A stretch of DNA of 64,000 nt, from contig NZ_JOAX01000019.1 in the NCBI RefSeq assembly GCF_000720485.1, positions 90,651-154,650 of the forward strand, written 5' to 3'. This DNA is from Streptomyces ochraceiscleroticus. Lineage in GTDB: Bacteria; Actinomycetota; Actinomycetes; Streptomycetales; Streptomycetaceae. The notes below the pieces were generated by a model, which was not told the origin of the DNA, searched no databases, and was given only the letters and a program-made list of their open reading frames with translations. The stretch's first letter is position 1, and every line of letters starts with the position of its first letter. Made by a program: the position numbers and the translations under genes. Shown here one piece after another: positions 34,062 through 42,991 of this stretch.

Positions 34062-35528
34062 CTATGGGGCGCTCGTACGCGCGGTGGTTTCCCGCCGGTA
34101 CGTCTCGCCCGTCATGGCTTCCAGTTCCCGCTGCTTGGTCTCGGGGACCTTCCGCTGCACGAAGAAGAAGGAGGCGAAGGCGAAGAAGGCGAAGGCGCCG
34201 TAGAGCCAGGAGAGGCCGACCTTGGTGGTCATCGGCTCGAAGGAGAAGGTGACGATGAAGTTGAAGATCCAGTTCGAGGCGGTACCGATCGCCAGCGCCA
34301 TCGCCCGCATCCGGTTGGGGAACATCTCGGCGAGCATGACCCACATGATCGGGCCCCAGGAGAGCGCGAAGAAGACCACGAAGGCGTTGGCACCGATGAG
34401 CGCCAGCGGCCCGTACGGGCTGGGCAGCGTCACGTCCGCGCCGCTGCCGCGCTGCTGAGAGAAGGCGACCGCGGTGAGCAGCAGCGCAATGAACATCCCG
34501 GCGGAACCGATGGAGAGCAGCCGGCGGCGCCCGACCCGGTCCACGAACAGCATCGCGACCACGGTCATCACCACATTGATCCCCGCGGTGATCACCGATG
34601 TGGTGAACGAGCTGGACTCACTGAATCCGACCGACTTCCACAGCGTGGTGGAGTAGTAGAAGATCGCGTTGATGCCCACGAGCTGCTGGAACGCGGCCAT
34701 GACGATGCCGACCCAGACCAGCGGTTGCAGCCCCAGCCGGGGGCCGCGGATGTCCTTGAAGCTGCTCCGGTGCTCCTTGTGCAGGGTCTCCCGGATCTCC
34801 TGTACTTTCCCCTCCGGGTCGGGGACGCCGGTCACCCGCTGCAGCACGCCGGCGGCCTTGTCGTACTGCCCCTTGAGCACGAGGTAGCGCGGGGACTCCG
34901 GGATCAGCAGCGCCAGCACGCCGTAGAGCAGCGCCGGTACCACGCCGACCAGGAACATCCAGCGCCAGGCCGGCATGTTCAGCCACAGCTCGTTCGACGC
35001 GCCGCCCGCGGCTGCGGCCAGGCCCTTGTTGGAGCTGAGGACCACGAGCTGCCCGATGGTGATCGCCAACTGCTGCAGCGACCCCAGCGCGCCGCGCCCG
35101 CTCGCCGGCGCCACCTCCGAGATGTACGCGGGCGCGATCACGGACGCGATACCGATGCCGAGCCCGCCGATCACCCGCCAGACCATCAGGTCCGGCACGG
35201 AGAAGGCGAAGGCCGAGCCGGCCGAGCTGATGAAGAACATCGCCGCGCCGAGGATCATCACGTTCCGCCGCCCCCACCCGTCGGCCAGCCGCCCCGCGTA
35301 CCAGGCACCGACGGCGCAGCCCAGCAGCGCGATGGAGACGACAAAGCCGGAGAGGAAGGAGTTGAGCTCGAAGTGCGAGCTCAGGGAGTCCACCGCGCCA
35401 TTGATGACGGAGGAGTCGAAGCCGAAGAGAAAACCGCCGACCGCGGCAGCGATGGAGATACCGACGGCCTTGCCGTGGTGGCCGGAGCTGGGGCTGGACG
35501 GCTGAGGTCCGGAGGCCGTTCGGGCCAT
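34062..35528 (-). CDS. Sugar-porter MFS transporter (GlcP-like)
   Basis: 488 residues, twelve helices. The sugar-porter signatures are complete: GRLADGWGRRNVMILGA between helices 2 and 3, PESPRYLVLKGQ before the central loop, QQLVGINAIFYYST in helix 7, DRVGRRRLLSIG, and PETKQREL at the end. The C-terminal GLSWLYGAFAFFAFASFFFVQRKVPETK (read in parts) closely resembles Streptomyces GlcP, the glucose permease. The sugar is likely a hexose. The gene is monocistronic with 226 bases upstream containing no other gene. Confidence 0.9.
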   Translation of the reverse strand: MARTASGPQPSSPSSGHHGKAVGISIAAAVGGFLFGFDSSVINGAVDSLSSHFELNSFLSGFVVSIALLGCAVGAWYAGRLADGWGRRNVMILGAAMFFISSAGSAFAFSVPDLMVWRVIGGLGIGIASVIAPAYISEVAPASGRGALGSLQQLAITIGQLVVLSSNKGLAAAAGGASNELWLNMPAWRWMFLVGVVPALLYGVLALLIPESPRYLVLKGQYDKAAGVLQRVTGVPDPEGKVQEIRETLHKEHRSSFKDIRGPRLGLQPLVWVGIVMAAFQQLVGINAIFYYSTTLWKSVGFSESSSFTTSVITAGINVVMTVVAMLFVDRVGRRRLLSIGSAGMFIALLLTAVAFSQQRGSGADVTLPSPYGPLALIGANAFVVFFALSWGPIMWVMLAEMFPNRMRAMALAIGTASNWIFNFIVTFSFEPMTTKVGLSWLYGAFAFFAFASFFFVQRKVPETKQRELEAMTGETYRRETTARTSAP

Positions 35529-35754
35529 ATGCGGGTGTCACCTTTTCCAGAGTCGACGCGGTCTGTTGTGCTGGAGCACCAGGAGTACCCAGGCGTACAA
35601 GGGGCATTGTCGAGCAGCGACCCGTTCCGCCCGTGGACGAACCGCCGCAACTCGCACCCCCGACACCACCGACTACCCCGATGGCCCGGCACCGGAGCCG
35701 ATCGGGTGACACCGGCCGACGACGCGGCTACTGGTACTTCTGGTACTCGCCGTA

Positions 35755-36699
35755 CTAGCGGCGGTCCTGGGCTTGGGGGGCTTCCGGGGCCGGGATGGTC
35801 GGGCCGGTGAGCAGGGCGGTCAGCGGGACGGCGCCGTACTGGGCCAGCCAGGCGTCGAAGCCGAGCAGAGCAGGGTGGACCGCGCGAAGCGCTTCGGTGT
35901 CGACCAGGGGGTAGCGGCCCTCATTGAGGGACTGGATGCCCCGGGCGGCCTCTTCGCTCTGCGCCCGGACGGTTTCGATGGGCACCTGGACGTAGGGAAC
36001 GGGGCGACCGGTGGCACGGCTGATCGCAGCGGCCGTCTCGGGCGGGGTGAGGGTGTCGCCGGCGAGGTCGAAGGCGCGGGAGGCGAAGCGCGCGGGATCG
36101 GCGAAGGCGAGTGCGGCGAAGGCGGCGATGTCGGCGAGCGCGATGAACTGCTGGCGGGTCTCCGGGTAGTAGGGCGTGACCAGGGCGCCGTCGCGCAAGC
36201 CCCACACAGGGTGGAGCAGGTTCTCCATGAAGGACGTCGGGCGCAGCACGGTCGCGGGAAGGCCGATGCCGCTGATGTGGTCCTCGATCTGCCGTTTGCT
36301 CTCGAGGGTGGTCAGGCCGGTCGAACGGTCCGCGCCGAACGCGGAAGCGTAGACGAGAAGTTGGGCTCCCGCGGCCAGGGCGGCGTCGGCTGTGTTCCGG
36401 CCGCGGCGCACCTCGTCCTCCGGGGCGTAATCCGGGGGAAGGCCCGGCATCCCGGGGGTGGGCTGGACGCTGAAGACACCGTGGACTCCGTGGGCCGCCG
36501 CGTCGAGAGAGGCGCGGTCGTCCAGGTCACCTGTGACGAGTTCGGCACCCGCTGCCTCAAGGGCGCGTGCGGCGGAGGTCGTGGCATCGCGGGTGAGTGC
36601 CCGTACGTGCCAGCCGTCGGCGAGCAGCCGCGCGGCGGTGGCCCCGCCCTGCTGACCGGTCGCGCCTGTCACGAGGATCGTTCGGTTCGTCGTGGCCAT
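35755..36699 (-). CDS. NmrA-like NAD(P)-binding protein
   Basis: 314 residues. Rossmann start TILVTGATGQQGGATAARLLADGWHVRALTRD (residues 8-38) with the GxxGxxG fingerprint; the catalytic tyrosine of true SDRs is absent, which fits the NmrA/HSCARG redox-sensor group. PTSFMENLL is also family-typical. Members act as NADPH-sensing regulators or quinone/isoflavone-type reductases. It is divergent from a TetR regulator that most likely controls it. The stop is preceded, on the plus strand, by three 9-base GGTACT-type repeats (35731-35757). Confidence 0.88.
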   Translation of the reverse strand: MATTNRTILVTGATGQQGGATAARLLADGWHVRALTRDATTSAARALEAAGAELVTGDLDDRASLDAAAHGVHGVFSVQPTPGMPGLPPDYAPEDEVRRGRNTADAALAAGAQLLVYASAFGADRSTGLTTLESKRQIEDHISGIGLPATVLRPTSFMENLLHPVWGLRDGALVTPYYPETRQQFIALADIAAFAALAFADPARFASRAFDLAGDTLTPPETAAAISRATGRPVPYVQVPIETVRAQSEEAARGIQSLNEGRYPLVDTEALRAVHPALLGFDAWLAQYGAVPLTALLTGPTIPAPEAPQAQDRR

Positions 36700-36735
36700 G
36701 GGAACCTCCGGCCGATAGAATCGGAATGCATAACC

Positions 36736-36771
36736 CGTTTAACGTACCGGGACGAGCAACCCGCTTGTCAA
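36736..36771 (-). promoter_or_regulatory. Candidate promoter and operator of the NmrA-like gene
   Basis: On the minus strand TTGACA lies at 36771-36766 and TACGTT at 36746-36741 (spacer 19). A CGTT-T-AACG dyad (36736-36744) overlaps the -10 box, and AACCCGYTT occurs twice, at 36732-36740 and 36758-36766. This is a good position for binding by the divergent TetR protein. Confidence 0.45.
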
Positions 36772-36862
36772 TGACCGAAGTTGACCAACACCAGGAATGG
36801 GCATCGGGAACCGGCATCAGGCACCCGCACCAGGCACCTCTCGTCGAGAAAGGACAGGGAAC

Positions 36863-37639
36863 ATGGCGGAGGAGGACGGCAGCCCGGCATCGAGGGCCGA
36901 CGCCCGGCGGAACAGGGAGCGAGTACTGACTGCGGCCCGAGCCTCGTTCGCGGCGGAGGGCCGGATGGTGCCGCTGGCCGTGATCGCCCGGCAGGCCGGC
37001 GTGGGAGCCGGGACGGTCTACCGGCACTTCCCCTCCAAGGAGGACCTCTTCGAAGCGGTGATATCCGACAGCGTGGCCGGGTTCGTCACCGAAGGGCGGT
37101 CCCTGAGCACTGCCGACGATCCGACGGCGGCGCTCTTCGGCTTCCTGGAGCGGGTGATCCGCGATGCCTCCCTCAACCGGGCGCTGTGCGAAGCCCTCGG
37201 CCGGCAGTCCGCGGGGGCCGTGCCGCCGGACCCCACCGCCGCGGGAAGGCGCGAGTTCGAGGAGGTCCTGGAGGTGCTGCTGCGCCGCGCCCAGGAGGCG
37301 GGCGCGGTCCGGCGGGATGTCGAAGCCGCGCATGTGCAGGCACTGTTGGCCGGGTGTGCGGCTGCGGAACAGGTTGCGGAACAGCCGCCGCGCGGAGGAT
37401 CCGGCGGCGGGCGGCCGGGGATCAATCCGATGGTGGCGGTGGTATGTGACGGGCTGCGCTCCGAACGCGCCGTAACGAAAATTCGTTACGAAAAGCGGGG
37501 CAAGGCTGCCGACCCGCACAACGGGGCCGCCCGTTGCGAAATGTGTGACGAGCCCCTTACTCCGGCCCGCTCGGGCCGCCCCGCCCGGTTCTGCGGGGCG
37601 GCGTGCAGGCAGAAGGCGTATCGGCGCCGGACGAGCTGA
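36863..37639 (+). CDS. TetR-family regulator with C-terminal four-cysteine module
   Basis: 258 residues. The N-terminal HTH (about 15-60: RERVLTAARASFAAEG, IARQAGVGAGTVYRHFPSKEDLF) is standard TetR, followed by a helical ligand domain. After residue 215 the protein continues into CEMCDEPLTPARSG...FCGAACRQKAYRRR, a C-x2-C-x15-20-C-x3-C zinc-ribbon-like unit that ordinary TetR proteins lack. It may bind zinc or nucleic acid. The ATG at 36863 was chosen; an earlier in-frame ATG (36797) adds 22 unsupported residues. It is divergent from the NmrA gene. Confidence 0.85.
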   Translation: MAEEDGSPASRADARRNRERVLTAARASFAAEGRMVPLAVIARQAGVGAGTVYRHFPSKEDLFEAVISDSVAGFVTEGRSLSTADDPTAALFGFLERVIRDASLNRALCEALGRQSAGAVPPDPTAAGRREFEEVLEVLLRRAQEAGAVRRDVEAAHVQALLAGCAAAEQVAEQPPRGGSGGGRPGINPMVAVVCDGLRSERAVTKIRYEKRGKAADPHNGAARCEMCDEPLTPARSGRPARFCGAACRQKAYRRRTS

Positions 37640-37741
37640 AACCCCACCGGCGCCCGTAAACACATACGAACCCTGCCACTCCCGGGTCATCTCCCTGGAT
37701 CACGGCCGAACCACCTGATGACGGCAGCACAGAATGTGCGC

Positions 37742-38761
37742 ATGAAAGAGGACTGGAAGCGGCAGATCGACCGGCTCCACGCTGATCTGGTACGCCGGGA
37801 CGACCCGGTGGCCTGGGTGAACGAGGCCGATGCCGTGACGGCCTCCTGCCGCTATCCGCATATCGCCGTCCGCGGGGCGCTCTTCGGTATCGCCACCCAG
37901 GACTCCGCGTCCGGTACCGACTGGCGGTTGCACGGGCCGGTGGCGGACGGCACGCCCCAGCAAGCCAGGGACGGGCTCAACTCGAAGCTGTGGTTCAGGG
38001 CCCTGGAAGACACCGATGACCCTGCCGTACGCCGCGAACTGCTGAAGGCGGTTGCCGTCCTCGAACGCGAGCCGGCCGACGAGTTGGAGGTACTGGGCGT
38101 GCGCTACCGGGTGGTGCGCGCCGACGAGCTCGCCCGGAGCGGCGAGGACGGGCTGGAGCCGCCGCGGCCCACGGACACCGAGCCCGCCGATCGGTCCTGG
38201 ACCGGCCGCCACCATCCGCCCTCCCGCGATACCGGCCACGTCCTCGACCCCGGCCGCGCGGAAGGCATCATGGCCGGCGCACTGAAACTGGGGCTGCGGG
38301 CCTTCGCGTACGCCGGCGCCAGATACCCCGCCGACGTACGCAGGGATTCCGAGCGGGCGGCGAGCACGCACCCGGACATCGCCCTGCTGCCCGTCGGCTT
38401 CGGCATCACCGAACGCATCGGGAAGGGCTGGCGGCCGCACGGTTCCCTCATGCCGACCCCGCACGACGCACGACGGCTCCTGCACGACGCGCTGACCGAC
38501 GTCTGGCCGCGGCTCTACGAGCTCAGCACCGCTGAGCAAGCGCGCTACGCGCGAGCCGCCGAGCGCTTCAAGGCCGCCGGCCGGAACGACGAACTACGGG
38601 CGGGTGACCGGCTGTTCCGCATCTGCCGCATCGAACGGCTGGTCAGGTGGGGCCCGGACGGCCCGGAACCGCCCCGCCCTTCGGACCAGGCCAATGACTA
38701 TCCCCCGATGAAGATCCACCCCACCATGGACGAAGACGGCACCGTTCATCACGACCGCTGA
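37742..38761 (+). CDS. DUF5954-family protein with internal duplication
   Basis: 339 residues. The first half (DDPVAWVNEADAV, YPHIAVRGALFGIA, WRLHGPVADGTPQQARDGLNSKLWFRA, YRVVRADELARSGEDGLEPPRPTD) resembles the DUF5954 proteins widespread in Streptomyces, whose function is unknown. The second half repeats the plan in weaker form: HPDIALLPVGFGI and FRICRIERLVRWGPDGPEPPRPSD mirror the same segments. Such proteins are often near regulatory or differentiation genes. No signal peptide or helix is seen. The in-frame ATG at 37718 is an alternative start without a clear ribosome site. Confidence 0.7.
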   Translation: MKEDWKRQIDRLHADLVRRDDPVAWVNEADAVTASCRYPHIAVRGALFGIATQDSASGTDWRLHGPVADGTPQQARDGLNSKLWFRALEDTDDPAVRRELLKAVAVLEREPADELEVLGVRYRVVRADELARSGEDGLEPPRPTDTEPADRSWTGRHHPPSRDTGHVLDPGRAEGIMAGALKLGLRAFAYAGARYPADVRRDSERAASTHPDIALLPVGFGITERIGKGWRPHGSLMPTPHDARRLLHDALTDVWPRLYELSTAEQARYARAAERFKAAGRNDELRAGDRLFRICRIERLVRWGPDGPEPPRPSDQANDYPPMKIHPTMDEDGTVHHDR

Positions 38762-38776
38762 TTTCCCGACCGCGCC

Positions 38777-39745
38777 TCACGGGAGGGCCTCCTCCCCGGC
38801 GCGAGCCGCGCGGCGTCCGTTCCGCGTGAGGATGGCGCACGCGTTGGCGGCGACGATGGCTCCGATGCCGGCCCCCTCCGTCCAGCCCACGTTCTGGCCG
38901 AGGAGCAGCCAGCCGACCATGGCGGCCAGTACGGGATTGACGCTCATGAAGAGGCCGAAGAGCTGAGCCGGTACCCGGCGGAGGGTGAGGAGGTCCGCGA
39001 GATACGGCACGGCTGAGGAGAGGACGCCGGCGACGACGGCGTGCACCACCGCCCCTGTGGTCGGCGGCTGCCGTACGGCGATGACGGCTCCGACCGGCAG
39101 GAACATCAAGGCGGAGAGTCCGGCCGCGGCCGCCGATCCCTGCGCACCGGGGATGCGGCGGCCGACCGTACGGTTGAGCAGGATGTACGAGGCCCAGCAG
39201 GCGGCGGCCAGCAGTCCGAGGCCCATCCCGAGATAGTCGGCGGACGGGCGCGGGCGCATCAGGACGACGACGCCCGCCACGGCGACCAGCGCGCAGCACG
39301 CGTCGACGCGGCGCCGCGAGGCGGCCAGGGCGATGGTCACCGGCCCGAGGAACTCCAGGGTCACCGCCAGCCCGAGGCCGATGCGGTCGATGGCGCTGTA
39401 CAGGGACAGGTTCATCGTCCCGAAGACCACCGCCAGCAGCAGGACCGGCCACCACTGCCGCCAGGTGAAGGCGCGCAGCCGGGGCCGGCCGACGGCCAGC
39501 AGGACGAGCGCGGCGACGTACTGGCGTACCGCGACGACGCCGATCGGGCCCAGCACGGGGAAGGCGAGGGAGCCGACCGCGGCCCCGACCTGGTTGGACA
39601 GGCCGCTGGCGGCCATCGTGACCACTCCGGCCAGCCGCCCGCCGCCGGAGTCGGGAGCGGAGGCGGCAGAGGCGGCAGAGGCGGCAGAGTCAGGGGAAGC
39701 AGCGGACGTAACGGAGGCCGCGGAGGTACCGGAGGCTGCGTGCAT
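38777..39745 (-). CDS. EamA/RhtA-like exporter
   Basis: 322 residues, ten helices, EamA type; QVGAAVGSLAFPVLGPIGVVAVRQ, EFLGPVTIALAASRR and LLNRTVGRRIPG are typical of RhtA-like threonine/homoserine exporters. The N-terminus contains a nine-base microsatellite (39657-39692) encoding SAASAASAASA, which could vary in length by slippage without a frame change. It is divergent from a LysR regulator 68 bases away, its likely controller. Confidence 0.9.
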   Translation of the reverse strand: MHAASGTSAASVTSAASPDSAASAASAASAPDSGGGRLAGVVTMAASGLSNQVGAAVGSLAFPVLGPIGVVAVRQYVAALVLLAVGRPRLRAFTWRQWWPVLLLAVVFGTMNLSLYSAIDRIGLGLAVTLEFLGPVTIALAASRRRVDACCALVAVAGVVVLMRPRPSADYLGMGLGLLAAACWASYILLNRTVGRRIPGAQGSAAAAGLSALMFLPVGAVIAVRQPPTTGAVVHAVVAGVLSSAVPYLADLLTLRRVPAQLFGLFMSVNPVLAAMVGWLLLGQNVGWTEGAGIGAIVAANACAILTRNGRRAARAGEEALP

Positions 39746-39813
39746 GTGCCGATCGTGCGGCAGTCCGCTGCTTCCGCATAATGCATGAGCGTTCCTATCT
39801 ATACGCTGGGCGT

Positions 39814-40683
39814 ATGGATACGGCGGACAGGGGGACGGAGCTGCGGCAGTTGCGCTGCCTCGTGGCGATCGTCGACGAGGGCAGTTTCACCGACGCCGCC
39901 ATCGCGCTCGGCGTCTCGCAGGCGGCCGTGTCCCGCACGCTCGCCTCGCTGGAGCGCGGACTGGGGGTGCGGCTGCTGCGGCGTACCTCGCGCGAGGTGA
40001 CGCCCACGGCGACGGGGCTGCGCGTCGTCGCCCACGCGCGGCGGGTACTCGCCGAGGTGGACGCACTGGTCCGGGAGGCCACGTCGGGCCACACCCGCCT
40101 GCGCATCGGTTACGCCTGGTCGGCGCTGGGCCGCCACACGCTGGCCTTTCAGCGCCGCTGGGAGGAGACGCGCCCCGAGACGGAGCTGCAGCTCGTCCGC
40201 GTCAACTCCGCCACCGCCGGGCTCGCGGAAGGCGCCTGCGAGCTCGCCGTGGTCCGCAGGCCGGTGGACGACCGCCGCTTCGACTCCGCCATCGTCGGCC
40301 TCGAACGGCGGCTGTGCGCCATGGCCGCCGACGACGCCATGGCCAGGCGCCGGTCGGTCCGGCTCGCCGACATAGGACGGCGCACGCTCCTCCTCGACCG
40401 GCGGACCGGCACCACGACGACGGAGCTGTGGCCGCCGGACGCCCGACTGTCCACAGAAGACACGCACGATGTCGACGACTGGCTCACCGCGATCTCCACC
40501 GGCCGCTGCGTGGGCATGACGGCGGAGTCCACCGCCCACCAGTACCCCCGCCCGGGTGTGGTCTACCGGCCGGTGCGCGACGCCGAGCCGATCGCCGTGC
40601 GCCTCGCCTGGTGGCGGGACGATCCGCACCCCGCCACCCCGGCGGTGGTCGAACTGCTCACCTCGCTCTACCGCGCGCAGTGA
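39814..40683 (+). CDS. LysR-family transcriptional regulator
   Basis: 289 residues. The LysR winged HTH is at 7-65: LRQLRCLVAIVDEGSFTDAAIALGVSQAAVSRTLASLERGLGVRLLRRTS. The substrate domain follows (LRIGYAWSALGRHTLAFQRRW). It probably regulates the divergent EamA exporter. The frame opens at an ATG at 39781, but the extra 11 residues (MHERSYLYAGR) fall over the likely promoter, so I took the ATG at 39814, which gives the usual N-terminus. It may be a leaderless transcript; no ribosome site is obvious. Confidence 0.9.
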   Translation: MDTADRGTELRQLRCLVAIVDEGSFTDAAIALGVSQAAVSRTLASLERGLGVRLLRRTSREVTPTATGLRVVAHARRVLAEVDALVREATSGHTRLRIGYAWSALGRHTLAFQRRWEETRPETELQLVRVNSATAGLAEGACELAVVRRPVDDRRFDSAIVGLERRLCAMAADDAMARRRSVRLADIGRRTLLLDRRTGTTTTELWPPDARLSTEDTHDVDDWLTAISTGRCVGMTAESTAHQYPRPGVVYRPVRDAEPIAVRLAWWRDDPHPATPAVVELLTSLYRAQ

Positions 40684-40692
40684 TCAGCCACC

Positions 40693-40755
40693 CAGTCACC
40701 GGTCGCCGGTCGCCAGTCACCGGTCGCCGGTCGCCGGTCGTCGGTCGTCGGTCAG
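40693..40755. repeat. Three 21-base tandem repeats in the LysR / methyltransferase gap
   Basis: CAGTCACCGGTCGCCGGTCGC occurs at 40693-40713 and again, identical, at 40714-40734; 40735-40755 is a diverged copy. Internally each is built from CGGTCGC 7-mers. It lies between convergent gene ends and could act as a bidirectional terminator region. Confidence 0.8.
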
Positions 40756-40778
40756 CAGTCGCCAGTGAAGGGCTGCCG

Positions 40779-41825
40779 TCAGGTGGCGGTCGCCACGTAG
40801 AGGGATTGCGCCGGGATCCGCTGCAGCCGGGTCCGGTGCGGCGGGGTGAAGCCCGCGTCGCGCAGCCACTCGGTGAGCTGTCCGGGGCTGTACACGGACG
40901 CGCCCGAGGTGAGGTGGAAGAGCAGGCCGAGGCAGCTCGCCGCGGCGTCGGGGCGATGCGGCCGGCCGGAGTCGCCGAAGAGGTCGAGGACGGCGATGAC
41001 GCCACCCGGCCGTAGTGCTGCGTGGATCCGCCGGAACAGGGCGGCGATCTCGGGCGGTTGGAGATGGTGGATGAGGTTCAGACAGAGCGCCACGTCGTAG
41101 CCGGAGCCGAAGTCGGCGCTGCGGGCGTCGCCCTCCCGGTGCTCGACCAGGTGGCCGTAGCCCGCCGTACGGATGATGTCCCTGCCGACGGCCGCGCTGC
41201 CCGGGAGATCGACCACCGTGGCGCGCAGCCCCGGGTGCCGGCGGCACAGTTGCGCCGCGAACCAGCCGTGTCCGCCGCCGACGTCCAGTACCCGGCGGGC
41301 GCCGTCGGGCACGGGGAGCGCCGCCGCCAGCTCCGGTGCGCTGAACCGCGCCAGCTCGTACTGGCCCGTGATGTACTCCCGCCAGTACGGGTCGTCCGGC
41401 GCCGCGGTGTGGTGGTCGACGACCGTGCCGCCGCGAGCCACGTCCGGCAGGCTCGCCCACCAGTGCCAGTAGTCCTGGTGGCTCGCGACGAAATGGGCGA
41501 CGGACCTGGGGGACGCCGCCAGGAGCCAGCGCCGGGCTCGTCCGGTCGGGACGTAGCGGCCGCGCCGCCTGCGCAGGTACCCGAGCGCCTCGATGCCGTC
41601 CAGCAGGAGCCGGGTGGAGTCGGTGCGCAGGGAGAGCCGGGACGCCAGTTCCTCGGCCGTGGCGGGCCGTCGGGCGAGTTCTTCGAACAGGCCCAGCCGT
41701 ACACCGGCGATGAGCGCGCCCGACAGCGCCATGCCGGCCAGCGACTCGAAGGCGGGCACGGGTGCCAGCCGCGTGCGCAGCGCGACGCGCTCCCGCCAGG
41801 TCTCGCCACGGACCACCATGCGCAC
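40779..41825 (-). CDS. SAM-dependent O-methyltransferase of the type III PKS operon
   Basis: 348 residues, the plant-type/actinomycete O-methyltransferase architecture: N-terminal winged-helix dimerisation domain (residues 25-95; ATAEELASRLSLRTDSTRLLLDGIEALGYL) followed by the Rossmann core with motif I VLDVGGGHGWFAAQL and VALCLNLIHHLQPPEIAALFRRIHAALRPGG. Natural-product tailoring enzymes have this form. It is the last gene of the minus-strand operon that starts with the type III PKS, 62 bases after the flavoprotein. It probably methylates a phenolic hydroxyl or ring carbon of the polyketide. Confidence 0.88.
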   Translation of the reverse strand: MRMVVRGETWRERVALRTRLAPVPAFESLAGMALSGALIAGVRLGLFEELARRPATAEELASRLSLRTDSTRLLLDGIEALGYLRRRRGRYVPTGRARRWLLAASPRSVAHFVASHQDYWHWWASLPDVARGGTVVDHHTAAPDDPYWREYITGQYELARFSAPELAAALPVPDGARRVLDVGGGHGWFAAQLCRRHPGLRATVVDLPGSAAVGRDIIRTAGYGHLVEHREGDARSADFGSGYDVALCLNLIHHLQPPEIAALFRRIHAALRPGGVIAVLDLFGDSGRPHRPDAAASCLGLLFHLTSGASVYSPGQLTEWLRDAGFTPPHRTRLQRIPAQSLYVATAT

Positions 41826-41837
41826 GTCTGAATCGCC

Positions 41838-41906
41838 CCTCTCGTCAGGCCAGTTGATCGCTTCTCATCAGGCCAATTGATCGGCTCTCATCGGGCCAGT
41901 TGATCG
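41838..41906. repeat. Three tandem 23-base repeats at the end of the flavoprotein gene
   Basis: Units at 41838-41860, 41861-41883 and 41884-41906 share CTCATCAGGCCAATTGATCG with few changes. The third covers the last codons and TGA of the flavoprotein gene (minus strand). A 23-base period shifts the frame each time, yet read in each copy's own frame the end is DQLA followed by a stop. Confidence 0.9.
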
Positions 41907-42991
41907 ACGGTGCGTCGGAAGACGCCGGGCGCGGCGGCGCAGCAGGGCAGCAGCAGTCCGCGCACGGGGGCGACGGCGGTCGCCATGACCAGTCCCCGGG
42001 TGAGCAGCCGGTACCGCCGGGTGAGCCGGCGCCAGCGCTGCTCGTAGCCGCCGGGCGCTCCTGCCAGCAGGGCATCGACGGCGGCCCGCGCCTGGGCGAC
42101 GGCCAGGCTGACGCCCTCGCCGGTCAGTGCGTCCTCGTATCCCGCGGCGTCGCCGACCAGGAGGATGCGCCCCTGAACGCGGCGTTGCGGGCACTGCCGC
42201 AGCGGCCCCGCACCGCGTACCGCCGAAGCCGCCGGGGCCCCGGCGAGCCGCTCGGCCAGCTCCGGGAAGCCGCGCAGCAGCGCCGTGTAGGTATCGGGCG
42301 CCTCCGGTACGTACGGAGACGGTGTCAGCGGCCGCCGGTACAGTACGGCGACGCCCACCTGATCCGGGCCGACTGGCGTCACGTACGCCTCCGCGTGCTG
42401 TCCCCAGGTGACCTCCACGGCGTCGGTCCACGGGGCGAGTTGCCAGTGACGGCGCAGTCCGAAGCGTGCGGGGGCGCCGCGCCGGACGGGGATGCCCAGG
42501 TGGCGGCGGACGGGCGAGTGCAGGCCATCGGCCGCGATCAGCCACCGCGCCCGCACGCCCGCGACTGTGACGCCGTTGGCGTCCTGGGCGACATGGGTGA
42601 CGCGCGCGGGGCTCCACTGGGCGCCGGCCTCCTTGGCGGCCCGTACCAACGCGGTGTGCAGTTCGGTGCGTCGTACTCCCAGGCCGGGGCCGGCGCTGAA
42701 CGAGGTCCTGACGCGCCGGCCTGCGAGGTCGGCGTACTCGATACCGGAGAACGCCATGCCGACGGGGCGTACTCCCAGCTCCGCGAGCCCGCGCACGCCG
42801 CCCGGCATGATGCCCTCGCCGCACGCCTTGTCCACCGGGGCGGTGCGGGGCTCACACACGAGTACGGAGAACCCGGCGCGCGCCGCGTACACAGCGCTGG
42901 CCAGACCCGCCGGCCCGCCCCCGGCGACCAGCACGTCCGTGTCGTATCCGGCACCCAGAACGCTGTCGTATTCAGTATTCGGCACGCTCAC
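41888..42991 (-). CDS. FAD-dependent oxidoreductase of the type III PKS operon
   Basis: 367 residues (GTG start). FAD-binding GGGPAGLASAVYAARAGFSVLVCE near residue 20, a CGEGIMPGGVRGL segment as in geranylgeranyl-reductase-like and PHBH-fold enzymes, and the second FAD motif ILLVGDAAGYEDALTGEG. It is likely a hydroxylase or reductase acting on the lipid-like polyketide, in the role of SrsC, the flavoprotein hydroxylase of the S. griseus phenolic-lipid cluster. The start overlaps the stop of the ICMT gene (GTGA). The 3' end is tandemly repeated (see 41838-41906). Confidence 0.85.
   Translation of the reverse strand: MSVPNTEYDSVLGAGYDTDVLVAGGGPAGLASAVYAARAGFSVLVCEPRTAPVDKACGEGIMPGGVRGLAELGVRPVGMAFSGIEYADLAGRRVRTSFSAGPGLGVRRTELHTALVRAAKEAGAQWSPARVTHVAQDANGVTVAGVRARWLIAADGLHSPVRRHLGIPVRRGAPARFGLRRHWQLAPWTDAVEVTWGQHAEAYVTPVGPDQVGVAVLYRRPLTPSPYVPEAPDTYTALLRGFPELAERLAGAPAASAVRGAGPLRQCPQRRVQGRILLVGDAAGYEDALTGEGVSLAVAQARAAVDALLAGAPGGYEQRWRRLTRRYRLLTRGLVMATAVAPVRGLLLPCCAAAPGVFRRTVDQLAR

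Noticed and set aside
40693..41906. CRISPR array among the short repeats
   Set aside because: The units are contiguous (no unique spacers), of only 20-24 bases, and overlap gene ends; no cas genes are present.
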